DNA from: Chthoniobacterales bacterium
GTDB taxonomy: Bacteria > Verrucomicrobiota > Verrucomicrobiia > Chthoniobacterales > UBA10450
NCBI GenBank assembly: GCA_025934755.1
Contig: JAICWQ010000009.1
Location: 1-38,165, forward strand
Length of the DNA stretch: 38,165 bases
Direction: 5' to 3'
In this document: positions 1 to 6,760 of the stretch, piece after piece
Layout: every line of letters begins with the position of its first letter
Position numbering within the stretch: position 1 is the first letter of the stretch
The notes under the pieces: generated by a model
Databases searched by the model: none
Seen by the model: the letters and a program-made list of their open reading frames with translations, nothing else
What the model was told of the DNA's origin: nothing
Translations under genes and position numbers: made by a program

Positions 1-5
1 AAACC

Positions 6-93
6 TGGCGGATGGGGAGGGATTCGAACCCTCGGTACCTTTCGGTACACACGCTTTCCAGGCGTGCACAATCGACCACTCTGTCACCCATCC
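6..93 (-). tRNA. tRNA-Ser (GGA)
   Basis: Read on the minus strand this is an 88-nt class II tRNA. The acceptor arms GGATGGG and CCCATCC pair perfectly, the discriminator base is G and the CCA end is encoded. The T arm carries GGTTCGAATCC. The anticodon loop CTGGAAA gives anticodon GGA, which reads UCC/UCU serine codons. The long variable arm (GTACC-GAAA-GGTAC) is what serine tRNAs need for recognition by SerRS. It lies downstream of cysS and the beta-helix gene on the same strand. Confidence 0.97.
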
Positions 94-147
94 AGTCGCA
101 AGGCCGACAATCTATCGCGAAATTTCGATAGTGAAACTTGGAGCTCG

Positions 148-831
148 TTACCTGCGGCTCCGCCGTTCCAGAATCTGAAGTTCCTGGCGCAACTTCGCTA
201 CGCTGCCCTCCGGCAACACTCCGCGAAAATTCACATTTGGATACACCAGACAGTCACGGCCGAGAATCGAGCCGGGATTAATCACCGCGTTGCAGCCAAT
301 CTCCGTTCGATCGCCGACGATGGCGCCGAACTTGGTGAGGCCGGTCGCCATGTTGCCTTCTTTCGCTGCGACCGCGATCTCGCTGTGATCCAGTTTCACA
401 TTCGACAGGATCACGCCGGCCCCCAGATGGGCTTTGTAGCCGAGAATTGAATCGCCGACATAATTGAAATGCGGCACCTGGGCTTCGTCGAAGATGATGC
501 TGTTCTTGAATTCGCACGAGTTGCCCATCACCACGCCATTGCCTACGACGACGTTCTCGCGCACGTAACAGCCGCTCCGGATCTGGCAGTTCTCGCCGAT
601 CCAGGCCGGGCCTTTCAGTACCGCCCCTTGCTCGACTACGGTGCCGCGGCCGACAAAAACGTTGGCGCTGATGAACGGCCGGCCGATGAGATCGCCAAGC
701 ACTGCCGGTTTCAGACGAAACTGCAAGTAGCTCGCGATCTGCTTGAGCGCGTTCCAGACGTATTGTTGATCTTCGAACAACTTCGGATGGGCCGTGTGTT
801 CGAGGCTTAGTATTTCTGCGGGCGCAAACAT
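148..831 (-). CDS. left-handed beta-helix (hexapeptide repeat) protein, GlmU-C/sugar-nucleotidyltransferase-like
   Basis: A 227-residue protein made almost entirely of imperfect hexapeptide repeats ([LIV]-G-x4), for example around VFVGRGTVVEQGAVL and VVVGNGVVMGNS, the signature of a left-handed parallel beta-helix. This fold occurs in acyltransferases and in the C-terminal half of GlmU and related sugar-1-phosphate nucleotidyltransferases. The nucleotidyltransferase domain itself (GxGTRL-type loop) is absent, so it is a stand-alone helix protein. Residues 105-175 (FKNSIIFDEAQVPHFNYVGDS, KLDHSEI) resemble the GlmU acetyltransferase region with its YVGDS-type motif. Acetyl transfer to an amino sugar is therefore plausible but not shown. 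The ATG lies 3 nt after the cysS stop, so the two are probably co-transcribed. Exact substrate unknown. Confidence 0.8.
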   Translation of the reverse strand: MFAPAEILSLEHTAHPKLFEDQQYVWNALKQIASYLQFRLKPAVLGDLIGRPFISANVFVGRGTVVEQGAVLKGPAWIGENCQIRSGCYVRENVVVGNGVVMGNSCEFKNSIIFDEAQVPHFNYVGDSILGYKAHLGAGVILSNVKLDHSEIAVAAKEGNMATGLTKFGAIVGDRTEIGCNAVINPGSILGRDCLVYPNVNFRGVLPEGSVAKLRQELQILERRSRR

Positions 832-834
832 TTT

Positions 835-2253
835 TTATTTCGCGCCGGCGCGTCGCGTTATTTTCTGCCCGTCCTTGGTATCGCGCGCTTCCCAGCCGAG
901 CGCATTCAACTGGTCGCGCAATTCATCGCTTTTCTGAAAATCTTTTGCAAGCCTCGCCTGAGTCCGGTCGTGCGCCAGTTTTTTCACTTCTTCAGGCAAC
1001 TCCGTGTCGCCGGCCTCGAAATCGAGCGTGTCGTTGATCCGGTTCCACCAAGTCAGCCAGGCCGCGGCAGTGTTCGCATCCAGCTTCTTTTCGTCCATTG
1101 CCCGGTTGGTTTCGCGAATGGTTTCGAACAAGAACCCAAGCGCGGCCGAAATGTTCAAATCATCATCCAAAGCTTTCTCAAATTCCGAATCTTCCGTTGA
1201 GCGTTGGACGTTGGGCGTTGGGCGTTGAGAATTTTCTTTTTCGGTAATCTCGCGCAGTCGTTCCACCCAATCGTCGATTCGACCCAGCGATTCCCGCGCC
1301 TCTTTCATTCCGTCCCAGGTGAAATTCAACTGCGTCCGATAATGGACCCGCATCAGCGCGTAACGCAGCTCGCGTCCGGTGTACCCTTTCCCAACCACAT
1401 CGGGCACGGTGTAAAAATTCCCCAGCGACTTCGCCATTTTCTGGCCGTCGACCAGCAGGTGGGCGCAGTGCAGCCAATAGTTGACGAACTTTTTCCCGGT
1501 CACGCCTTCGCTTTGGGCGATCTCGGCTTCGTGGTGGGGGAAAATGTTGTCGACACCGCCGCAATGAATGTCGATTTGATCTCCGAGCAGTGCGGTCGCC
1601 ATCGCGCTGCACTCGATATGCCAGCCCGGTCGCCCCGGTCCCCACGGCGAATCCCATTTCACATCGCCATCATCCTGGTCCCACGCTTTCCAGAGCGCGA
1701 AGTCGCCGATGTGTTCTTTGTCGTATTCATCGTGCTTCACCCGGCCGGTCGACTGCAATTCATCCAGATTGAAATGCGCGAGTTTTCCGTAGTTCGGAAA
1801 CTTATTGATCCGGTAGTAGACCGATTTGTCGTCGGCCTGGTAGGCCAGACCTTTCGAGATCAGCGCGCTGATCATCGAAATCATCCGGTCGATGTACTTT
1901 TGGCCGGTTGCGGCGGGATATTCGTCTGCGCGTTTGATTCGCAATTTCTCTGCGTCTTGAAAGAACGCGGTCTTAAATTGCCGGGTAAATTCCGGCAGCG
2001 GAACTTTCGATTCGCGAGCGCCCCGGATCGTTTTGTCGTCGACGTCGGTAATGTTCATGACGCGGTGAACTTTGAAGCCTCGGGCTTCGAGATGCCGCTG
2101 GAGCAAGTCTTCGAAAATGTAGGCGCGAAAATTTCCGATGTGGGCGCGGCTGTAGACCGTTGGGCCGCAAGTGTAGATGTCGACCTCTTTGGCATCGCGT
2201 GGTTGAAATTCTTCAACCTGACGCGAGTAGGTGTTGAAGAAGCGAAGGGCCAT
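835..2253 (-). CDS. cysS: cysteinyl-tRNA synthetase
   Basis: Class I aminoacyl-tRNA synthetase that charges tRNA-Cys. The N-terminus has YTCGPTVY followed by the HIGH-type motif HIGN. The zinc ligands typical of CysRS are present (that first Cys, the Cys in HIECSAM, and His/Glu in PHHEAE), as is the KMSKS loop KMAKSLGN. About 472 residues, normal for the family. The ORF track starts at a GTG two codons earlier; I chose the ATG at 2253 because AGGTG lies just upstream. A heptamer array (1196-1230) is read through in frame as a Pro/Asn/Gln/Arg-rich linker (near residues 342-353), between the catalytic core and the C-terminal helical domain. The stop is followed after 3 nt by the beta-helix gene. 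Confidence 0.97.
   Translation of the reverse strand: MALRFFNTYSRQVEEFQPRDAKEVDIYTCGPTVYSRAHIGNFRAYIFEDLLQRHLEARGFKVHRVMNITDVDDKTIRGARESKVPLPEFTRQFKTAFFQDAEKLRIKRADEYPAATGQKYIDRMISMISALISKGLAYQADDKSVYYRINKFPNYGKLAHFNLDELQSTGRVKHDEYDKEHIGDFALWKAWDQDDGDVKWDSPWGPGRPGWHIECSAMATALLGDQIDIHCGGVDNIFPHHEAEIAQSEGVTGKKFVNYWLHCAHLLVDGQKMAKSLGNFYTVPDVVGKGYTGRELRYALMRVHYRTQLNFTWDGMKEARESLGRIDDWVERLREITEKENSQRPTPNVQRSTEDSEFEKALDDDLNISAALGFLFETIRETNRAMDEKKLDANTAAAWLTWWNRINDTLDFEAGDTELPEEVKKLAHDRTQARLAKDFQKSDELRDQLNALGWEARDTKDGQKITRRAGAK
1196..1230. repeat. heptamer array (5 units) inside cysS
   Basis: On the plus strand five consecutive 7-bp units are visible: GTTGAGC, GTTGGAC, GTTGGGC, GTTGGGC, GTTGAGA. 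The array lies inside cysS and is translated on the minus strand as part of NSQRPTPNVQRSTE, a low-complexity linker. Two further units of the same heptamer occur upstream of trpB at 7981-7997. Confidence 0.85.
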
Positions 2254-2263
2254 GGTCACCTAT

Positions 2264-2317
2264 GGTAGCGGCGGTTCACCGAACCGCCATTGGCGATTAA
2301 GGTCAATCGCCGCTACC
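2264..2317. repeat. 54-bp three-way-junction palindrome
   Basis: The outer arms GGTAGC and GCTACC pair. Between them lie two complete hairpins: GGCGGTTC-ACC-GAACCGCC (8 bp) and GGCGATT-AAGGTC-AATCGCC (7 bp). The stop codon of ispF falls in the loop of the second hairpin, so the last codons of ispF come from this element. A degenerate relative sharing GGCGAT...CAATCGCCGCTAC is found at 28320-28363, and an element of the same topology at 31586-31640. Confidence 0.8.
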
Positions 2318-2797
2318 TGTTGTCTCGATCGTCGCCACCGCCATCGCCGAAATTCCTTCGCCGCGACCAATTGGACCAAGACGCTCGTTCGTTGTCGCTT
2401 TGATGCTTACTTGGGTGTCGGAAATGCCGATAGCAGCGCCGATTCGTTTCCGCATTTCAGGAACCTGCGGGCCAAGCTTTGGCGCTTCCGCGATCACCGT
2501 CGCGTCGATGTTTAGGATTCGACCTTTCTTTTCTGCGACCATTGCGCTTACCCGTTTCAAGATCTCGATGCTGCTTATCCCGCGGATCGACTCGTCCGTG
2601 TTTGGAAAATGTTGCCCGATGTCGCCGGCGCAAATGGCGCCGAGCAACGCGTCCGCGATCGCATGCGACAGTACATCGGCATCGGAATGACCTTCGAGGC
2701 CAAGGAGGTAGGGAATTTCAACGCCGCCCAGGATCAGTTTTCGGTTCTGACTCAGGCGATGAATGTCGTAACCGATTCCGCAACGGGTCGTGCTCAC
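2303..2797 (-). CDS. ispF: 2-C-methyl-D-erythritol 2,4-cyclodiphosphate synthase
   Basis: Fifth enzyme of the non-mevalonate isoprenoid pathway; it cyclises CDP-ME 2-phosphate to MEcPP with release of CMP. The 164-residue length fits the family. The N-terminal RCGIGYDIHRL provides the metal-binding Asp and His, and GHSDADVLSH provides the third metal ligand and active-site loop. DIGQHFPNTD and the C-terminal KATTNERLGPIGRGEGI, both strongly conserved, are also present. The start is a GTG. The C-terminal SGD and the stop are encoded by the palindrome at 2264-2317. cysS lies 50 nt downstream and suhB upstream on the same strand. Confidence 0.96.
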   Translation of the reverse strand: MSTTRCGIGYDIHRLSQNRKLILGGVEIPYLLGLEGHSDADVLSHAIADALLGAICAGDIGQHFPNTDESIRGISSIEILKRVSAMVAEKKGRILNIDATVIAEAPKLGPQVPEMRKRIGAAIGISDTQVSIKATTNERLGPIGRGEGISAMAVATIETTGSGD

Positions 2798-2809
2798 GGG
2801 CTTCGCCTG

Positions 2810-2889
2810 GTTGAATCGTTGAACCGTTGAATCGTTAAATCGCGTGACCGATGTATCGATGTATCGATGTATCGATTGGCGGTTGGTCG
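2810..2889. repeat. phased octamer array, two unit types
   Basis: Ten consecutive 8-bp steps can be read without losing phase: GTTGAATC, GTTGAACC, GTTGAATC, GTTAAATC, GCGTGACC, then GATGTATC three times, GATTGGCG and GTTGGTCG. It fills most of the 112-bp gap between ispF and suhB. No promoter-like sequence was recognised here, and the spurious minus-strand ORF 2794-3039 is its translation. Confidence 0.8.
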
Positions 2890-2909
2890 TTTTACCTTGT
2901 CGTTCGCAA

Positions 2910-3656
2910 TCACAACTTGAGATCGATTACACCATTTGATGCTACGATCGAATATTTGTCTTTCATATCTTCGAGTGGTCGCAAATCCACTGTTCCGCCG
3001 GCTGTTTCCACCAAAATCCATCCGGCAGCGATGTCCCACAAACTGATTCCGCGCTCAATGTAAGCGTCGAGCCGGCCGCAGGCGACGTAAGCCATGTCGA
3101 GCGCCGCGCTGCCGAGCACGCGACATTTGCGCGCGCGATGGAGCATTGTCTCGAAAAAGGGCAGGTTTGAATCGATCGACTGGTATGTTTTCGCTAATCC
3201 CACCGAAACCACAGCCTCGGAGAGTTCGGCCCGGTCGCTCACCCGGAAAGGCTGACCATTTAAACGCGGCTTCTCGCCTTTCTGCCCGGACCAGATTTCA
3301 TCGCGCATCGGATCGTAAATCACGCCGACGATGATCTCGCCTTTCCAGCGGAGCGCGATGGAAACGCAGAAATGCGGGATTCGGTAGAAATAATTGACGG
3401 TGCCGTCGAGGGGATCGACGACCCATTGATATTCGCTCGATTGGTCGCCAACGATTCCTTCCTCGCCATAAAGCGCATGCTCGGGGAATTGGTTGAGCAA
3501 CATTTTGGTAATGAGTTCCTGGGTCTGGACGTCGATGGCGAGTTTAATATCGTGGGCGAGCGCTGCGTTAACGTGTTGGGAATGGCCAAAGTTCTTGCGA
3601 AGCGATTGTCCCGCGGCACGGGCGGCGTTCTCGGCGGCGTCGAGATAGTGTTTCAT
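2910..3656 (-). CDS. suhB: inositol-1-monophosphatase family phosphatase
   Basis: Mg-dependent phosphatase of the IMPase/SuhB family that hydrolyses inositol phosphates or related sugar and nucleotide phosphates. Metal-binding motifs are in the usual order: GEEG (about residues 64-67), WVVDPLDGTVNY (Asp81, Asp84) and, near the C-terminus, SLWDIAAGWILVETAGG. 248 residues, typical length. The ORF track adds 23 N-terminal residues, but these are just the translation of an octamer repeat array (3674-3705), so I start at the internal ATG giving MKHYLDAAEN. Precise substrate cannot be told from sequence; the symbol is by family resemblance. Confidence 0.9.
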   Translation of the reverse strand: MKHYLDAAENAARAAGQSLRKNFGHSQHVNAALAHDIKLAIDVQTQELITKMLLNQFPEHALYGEEGIVGDQSSEYQWVVDPLDGTVNYFYRIPHFCVSIALRWKGEIIVGVIYDPMRDEIWSGQKGEKPRLNGQPFRVSDRAELSEAVVSVGLAKTYQSIDSNLPFFETMLHRARKCRVLGSAALDMAYVACGRLDAYIERGISLWDIAAGWILVETAGGTVDLRPLEDMKDKYSIVASNGVIDLKL

Positions 3657-3673
3657 GAAGAGGTTGAGACCGT

Positions 3674-3758
3674 GAGGAGTTGAGGAGTTGAGGAGTTGAG
3701 GAGTTGAGTGGTTCGGCCTCGACACTTTCTTCTCAACTCCTCAACGTCTCAACTCCTC
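3674..3758. repeat. octamer arrays in opposite orientation (suhB leader)
   Basis: Four perfect GAGGAGTT units run from 3674 to 3705. After a short spacer, the inverse orientation appears as AACTCCTC, AACGTCTC, AACTCCTC (3735-3758). The two arms can pair into a long hairpin in the 5' leader of suhB, between the terminator at 3764-3798 and the suhB ATG. Confidence 0.85.
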
Positions 3759-3763
3759 AAGGT

Positions 3764-3798
3764 AAAAAAACCGGGAGGAAAACAAGTTCTCCTCCCGG
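3764..3798 (-). terminator. rho-independent terminator
   Basis: On the minus strand a 9-bp stem CCGGGAGGA / TCCTCCCGG with a 10-nt loop is followed immediately by seven T residues. This is a textbook intrinsic terminator for minus-strand transcription arriving from coaB and the 19-residue peptide gene. It separates that operon from suhB. Confidence 0.92.
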
Positions 3799-3859
3799 GT
3801 TGAAGTTTGGGGTTTTGACTCCGAAAGATTTCCGGAATCGTTAGTTAGGCGAAGGGCGC

Positions 3860-3919
3860 TTAATGCCTTTTTCTTTTCTTCGCTTTACGTTTTGCTGCTT
3901 TCTTTTTTTTCTTAGCCAT
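3860..3919 (-). CDS. 19-residue Lys/Arg-rich peptide
   Basis: Too short for the ORF track. Minus-strand ATG to TAA encodes MAKKKKKAAKRKAKKRKRH: 14 of 19 residues are Lys or Arg and there is no acidic residue. A purine-rich GAAAGGGGGG lies 11 nt before the ATG and AGAAG is closer, either of which could act as a ribosome-binding site. Just upstream in the leader is a small hairpin with a GAAA loop. About 60 nt after the stop comes the strong terminator at 3764-3798. The gene sits 80 bp downstream of coaB on the same strand, so it may be the last gene of that operon or have its own promoter. It resembles lysine-rich tails of bacterial histone-like proteins and extreme basic ribosome-associated peptides, but I recognise no family. 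Nucleic-acid binding is an inference from charge only. Confidence 0.55.
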   Translation of the reverse strand: MAKKKKKAAKRKAKKRKRH

Positions 3920-3942
3920 TGACTTCTATTCCCCCCTTTCAG

Positions 3943-3956
3943 TCCGCTTTCGCGGA
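3943..3956 (-). other. GAAA-loop hairpin before the 19-residue gene
   Basis: On the minus strand TCCGC-GAAA-GCGGA forms a 5-bp stem closed by a GNRA tetraloop, 23 nt upstream of the peptide ATG. It may help define the 5' end or stability of that message; no known motif is claimed. Confidence 0.4.
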
Positions 3957-3999
3957 GTTTTGTGAAGAGTGGAATGACTTCACTTACCGCATGAATTCA

Positions 4000-4647
4000 T
4001 CACATGATTTTCTTTGTCAAACATTTTTCACGAACATTTTCAAAAATCTTTACCAGCTCGCGCGCGATAATTTTCTTGGGCGCGCGCGAAATTTTTTGAA
4101 TTCCGCCGTCGCGAAACAAAACGGTGACTTCGTTTTCATCACTGTCGATTGCAATGCGGGCATCGTTCGCAATCATGAGGTCGCAGTTCTTTTCACGAAG
4201 TTTCTTGAGCGCGTTCGCTTCGATGTTTTCGGTTTCAGCGGCAAATCCAACTGCGATGAAACTTCGATCTTGATTGGCAATCACGGCGAGAATGTCGCGC
4301 GTCGGCGTCAGCTCAAGCGAGAAATTGGAATCGCGCTTCTTAATTTTCTGGCTCGAAACGTTGGCCGGTTTGTAATCGGCAACCGCGGCCGACATCACCA
4401 GCACGTCGCAATTCTGAGCCTGACTTCGAAGGGCATCAAACATTTCGTCTCCGGTCGAAACCGAAATGAATTCGGCCGCGGATGGTGAAGACAGGTTCGT
4501 CGGGCCTGAAACCAAAATAACGTGGTGGCCGGCTTCGATCGCCGCTTCGGCGATGGCGTAACCCATTTTCCCGGACGAACGATTGGTCAGATAGCGAACG
4601 GGATCGATCGGCTCGCGGGTGGGCCCGGCCGTGACAAGAAATCTCAC
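4000..4647 (-). CDS. coaB: phosphopantothenate-cysteine ligase (CoaB domain protein)
   Basis: Second half of the usual CoaBC protein, here a separate gene. It joins cysteine to 4'-phosphopantothenate using CTP in coenzyme A synthesis. FLVTAGPTREPIDPVRYLTNRSSGKMG is the conserved start of the CoaB domain. ILVSGPTNL and SAAVADYKP follow, and the Lys-containing KIKK segment and VGFAAETE match the family. I start at GTG 4647, whose GTGA overlaps the coaC stop. The longer ORF (from 4713) only adds Arg-rich residues read out of frame through coaC. About 215 residues. The split falls exactly in the linker of fused CoaBC proteins. Confidence 0.9.
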   Translation of the reverse strand: MRFLVTAGPTREPIDPVRYLTNRSSGKMGYAIAEAAIEAGHHVILVSGPTNLSSPSAAEFISVSTGDEMFDALRSQAQNCDVLVMSAAVADYKPANVSSQKIKKRDSNFSLELTPTRDILAVIANQDRSFIAVGFAAETENIEANALKKLREKNCDLMIANDARIAIDSDENEVTVLFRDGGIQKISRAPKKIIARELVKIFENVREKCLTKKIM

Positions 4648-5267
4648 GCGATCAAATTTTCCTGTCGGGCGAGGAGAAATTCGGCGCGAAACGCGATGTC
4701 TTCGGTTTTCCAAAGACGACCGAGTCCTTCATAGCCGCAGGCCAGCATTCCTTCTTCGGGACCGATGAAGTCAACGCCGCGTGATTTCAACGTTGCCACG
4801 TTTTCAACCGTGGCCGGATGCGACCACATTTTCCCGTTCATGGCCGGCGCGATCAAAATTGGCGCCCGCGTCGCCAGGGCGATCGCAGCGAGGGGGTGAC
4901 TGGCCAGTCCGTGCGCGAGCTCGGCGATGACGTTCGCGGTCGCGGGAGCGATCAAAAGAAGGTTGGCGCGATCAGCCAGCTGAATGTGACCGGGGCGCCA
5001 GTTTTCCTTTTCGTCGAAAAAACTCGTCATCACTGGATTTTTGGAAAGCGTCTGCAAAGTGAGAGGAGTGATGAACTCGGTTGCGTCCGGCGTCATTACC
5101 GCGAACACCTGATGCCCTTGTTTCACCAGGAGACTCGCGAGCTCGGCCGATTTGTAGGCGGCGATGGAGCCGGTCACGCCGAGCACGACTGTTTTTCCGC
5201 CGCCCCGCATGCGGACCACTTTGCGCGCGCTGGGTTTTTCAGGTTGCCGGTTCGAATTCCGTTTCAT
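4644..5267 (-). CDS. coaC: phosphopantothenoylcysteine decarboxylase (CoaC domain protein)
   Basis: Flavin-dependent decarboxylase giving 4'-phosphopantetheine. VLGVTGSIAAYKSAELASLL is the FMN-binding start of the domain, with the catalytic His in HIQLADRANLLLIAPATANVIAELAHGLA. The PAMNGKMW motif (PXMNxxMW) binds substrate, and MLACGYEGLGR carries the active-site Cys of the flap. It ends at the point where fused CoaBC proteins continue into CoaB, and overlaps coaB by GTGA. A 20-residue basic leader precedes the domain and could be partly untranslated, since MRGGGKTVV is an alternative start. gmk ends 13 nt upstream. In many bacteria rpoZ lies between gmk and coaBC; no such gene is present here. 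Confidence 0.92.
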   Translation of the reverse strand: MKRNSNRQPEKPSARKVVRMRGGGKTVVLGVTGSIAAYKSAELASLLVKQGHQVFAVMTPDATEFITPLTLQTLSKNPVMTSFFDEKENWRPGHIQLADRANLLLIAPATANVIAELAHGLASHPLAAIALATRAPILIAPAMNGKMWSHPATVENVATLKSRGVDFIGPEEGMLACGYEGLGRLWKTEDIAFRAEFLLARQENLIA

Positions 5268-5280
5268 CGGATATGGACGA

Positions 5281-5892
5281 TCATTTCTGGATCAGTCGCC
5301 GGCTCAAATATCGCTCGGCATTCATGATGTGTCGAAATTTCTGCAAATCTTCATCCATGGTGCGGCTGATGATGGTGTAGCGATACTTCGGCCAGGATTC
5401 CATTTCACGAATCGCGTTGCCGAGGCGGGTCTCAATTTGTTCGGGCGTTTCCGTGCCACGTTTGGTCAATCGCCGGCGCAGTTCGTCAACGTCCGGCGGC
5501 ATCAGGAAAATATCGGCGAGCGCTTGGCGAATGAATTCGTCTTTGGCGTTGCGAATGTTCTCCGCGCCCTGGGTGTCGATATCGATCAATACATCGCGAC
5601 CGTGGCGCAAGTTCTCCGCAATCGGACCCAGGAGAGTGCCGTATTGGTGACCGTGCACGGTTGCGTGCTCCAGGAACTCGCCCGCCTTCGCTCGGGCATT
5701 GAATTCGTCGTTCGATAAGAATCGGTAATCTTCTTCGTGAACTTCGCCGGCGCGGGCGGGCCGAGTTGTGCAGGATACCGAATAGATGAACTCCGACGTT
5801 TTCCGAAGCGCCTCGACCAGGGTGGTCTTTCCGGCGCCGGATGGAGCGGAAAGGACGAAAAGAATTCCGTTGCGAGTGAATCGACTACTCAA
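5281..5892 (-). CDS. gmk: guanylate kinase
   Basis: Phosphorylates GMP to GDP. The P-loop SAPSGAGKTTL is near the N-terminus. The GMP-binding region SVSCTTRPARAGEVHEEDYRFLS follows, with the lid and LIDIDTQGAENI (Walker B-like) further on and LRRRLTKRGTETPEQIETRL downstream. The ORF track starts at 5967, which would overlap yicC by 83 nt and add 25 poorly conserved residues. A TTG at 5892 overlaps the yicC stop (TTGAGTAG) and gives the normal length of about 203 residues, so I prefer it, although no clear Shine-Dalgarno sequence is seen. It lies in the yicC-gmk-coaC-coaB order common in bacteria. Confidence 0.93.
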   Translation of the reverse strand: MSSRFTRNGILFVLSAPSGAGKTTLVEALRKTSEFIYSVSCTTRPARAGEVHEEDYRFLSNDEFNARAKAGEFLEHATVHGHQYGTLLGPIAENLRHGRDVLIDIDTQGAENIRNAKDEFIRQALADIFLMPPDVDELRRRLTKRGTETPEQIETRLGNAIREMESWPKYRYTIISRTMDEDLQKFRHIMNAERYLSRRLIQK

Positions 5893-6760
5893 GGTTTTGA
5901 ATTTGCTCGCGAATTTTTTCCAACTCCGCCTTGCAAAGGACGACCCGCTGGGAAATGCCGGCGTCATTCGCCTTCGCGCCGAGGGTATTCAGCTCACGGA
6001 AAATCTCCTGGGTGATGAATTCGAGAGTGCGTCCGACCGGCTCGCGCCGGCGGAGGTGATGGGCGAACTGCGCGAGGTGACTTTCCACCCGGGTCAACTC
6101 TTCGGAAACGTCGGACCGGTCGGCAAAGAACGAAATCTCTTTGACCAGCCGCTCGTCGTCCGACGCGATTGGCAAACCGGCTTTTTGAATTCGTTCCAGT
6201 AAAGTAGCGCGATATTTTTTGACGACATCGGGATGGATATTGCGAATCTCCTTGATTTGCTTTCGCATTGCTTTCAGCCGGCCAATCAAATCCTTGGCCA
6301 GATGTTTTCCTTCGCGTTCTCGCATTTTGATTAGCTCATTGAGGGCGGCTCGCAGGGCGCGCTCGATCGCCGGCCAGGTCGCGCTGGAATCGAACGATTC
6401 CTCGGGCGCTCGCATAACGCCGGGCGCCTGCAGGATCGCGCCGATTGTGATTTCGCCCGGCGCGTCCAACTCCTTTTGCAACGCGCGCATTGCGTCGTGA
6501 TAGGAACGGGCAAGATCGACGTCGAGGGCCAGCTTTCTCGGCACGGTTGAGCCGTTGTGATAACTGACAACGACATTGGTGCGTCCCCTCGAAATATTTT
6601 CGTTAATGCTCTGACGAATCTGTGGCTCAAGCGAAACCAGATCCCGAGGTAGATTAATCACAATGTCGCTTTGCTTTCGGTTCACCGAATTGAGTTCGAC
6701 CGTGAATTTCGTGCCCTCGTAATCCGTCTCACCGTGACCGTACCCGGTCATCGATCTCAT
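5885..6760 (-). CDS. yicC: YicC family endoribonuclease-like protein
   Basis: 291 residues beginning [11 protein letters not shown], the hallmark of the YicC/YloC family, followed by [13 protein letters not shown]. The C-terminus has the conserved [21 protein letters not shown] segment and a terminal helix ending [13 protein letters not shown]. coli YicC is reported to act as an endoribonuclease; the exact role here is inferred from family membership. The ATG overlaps the trpB stop as ATGA, and its own stop overlaps the likely gmk start. This indicates tight translational coupling in the trpB-yicC-gmk run. Confidence 0.93.
   Translation of the reverse strand: MRSMTGYGHGETDYEGTKFTVELNSVNRKQSDIVINLPRDLVSLEPQIRQSINENISRGRTNVVVSYHNGSTVPRKLALDVDLARSYHDAMRALQKELDAPGEITIGAILQAPGVMRAPEESFDSSATWPAIERALRAALNELIKMREREGKHLAKDLIGRLKAMRKQIKEIRNIHPDVVKKYRATLLERIQKAGLPIASDDERLVKEISFFADRSDVSEELTRVESHLAQFAHHLRRREPVGRTLEFITQEIFRELNTLGAKANDAGISQRVVLCKAELEKIREQIQNLE

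Noticed and set aside
1204-2268. 354-residue plus-strand ORF opposite cysS
   Set aside because: A shadow of cysS on the other strand; cysS has all class I synthetase motifs, this ORF has none.
2810-2889. Possible CRISPR array
   Set aside because: Units of 8 bp without spacers do not match CRISPR repeats (usually 23-47 bp with unique spacers), and no cas gene is in the window.
2794-3039. 81-residue minus-strand ORF with repeats like IHRSRDLTIQRFNDS
   Set aside because: It is the translation of the octamer array at 2810-2889 and runs into the end of suhB in another frame.
4640-4713. coaB/coaC overlap as a frameshift pseudogene
   Set aside because: Both domains are intact with their motifs, and the GTGA overlap sits at the domain boundary as expected for coupled genes; a sequencing error cannot be fully excluded and is noted as a check.
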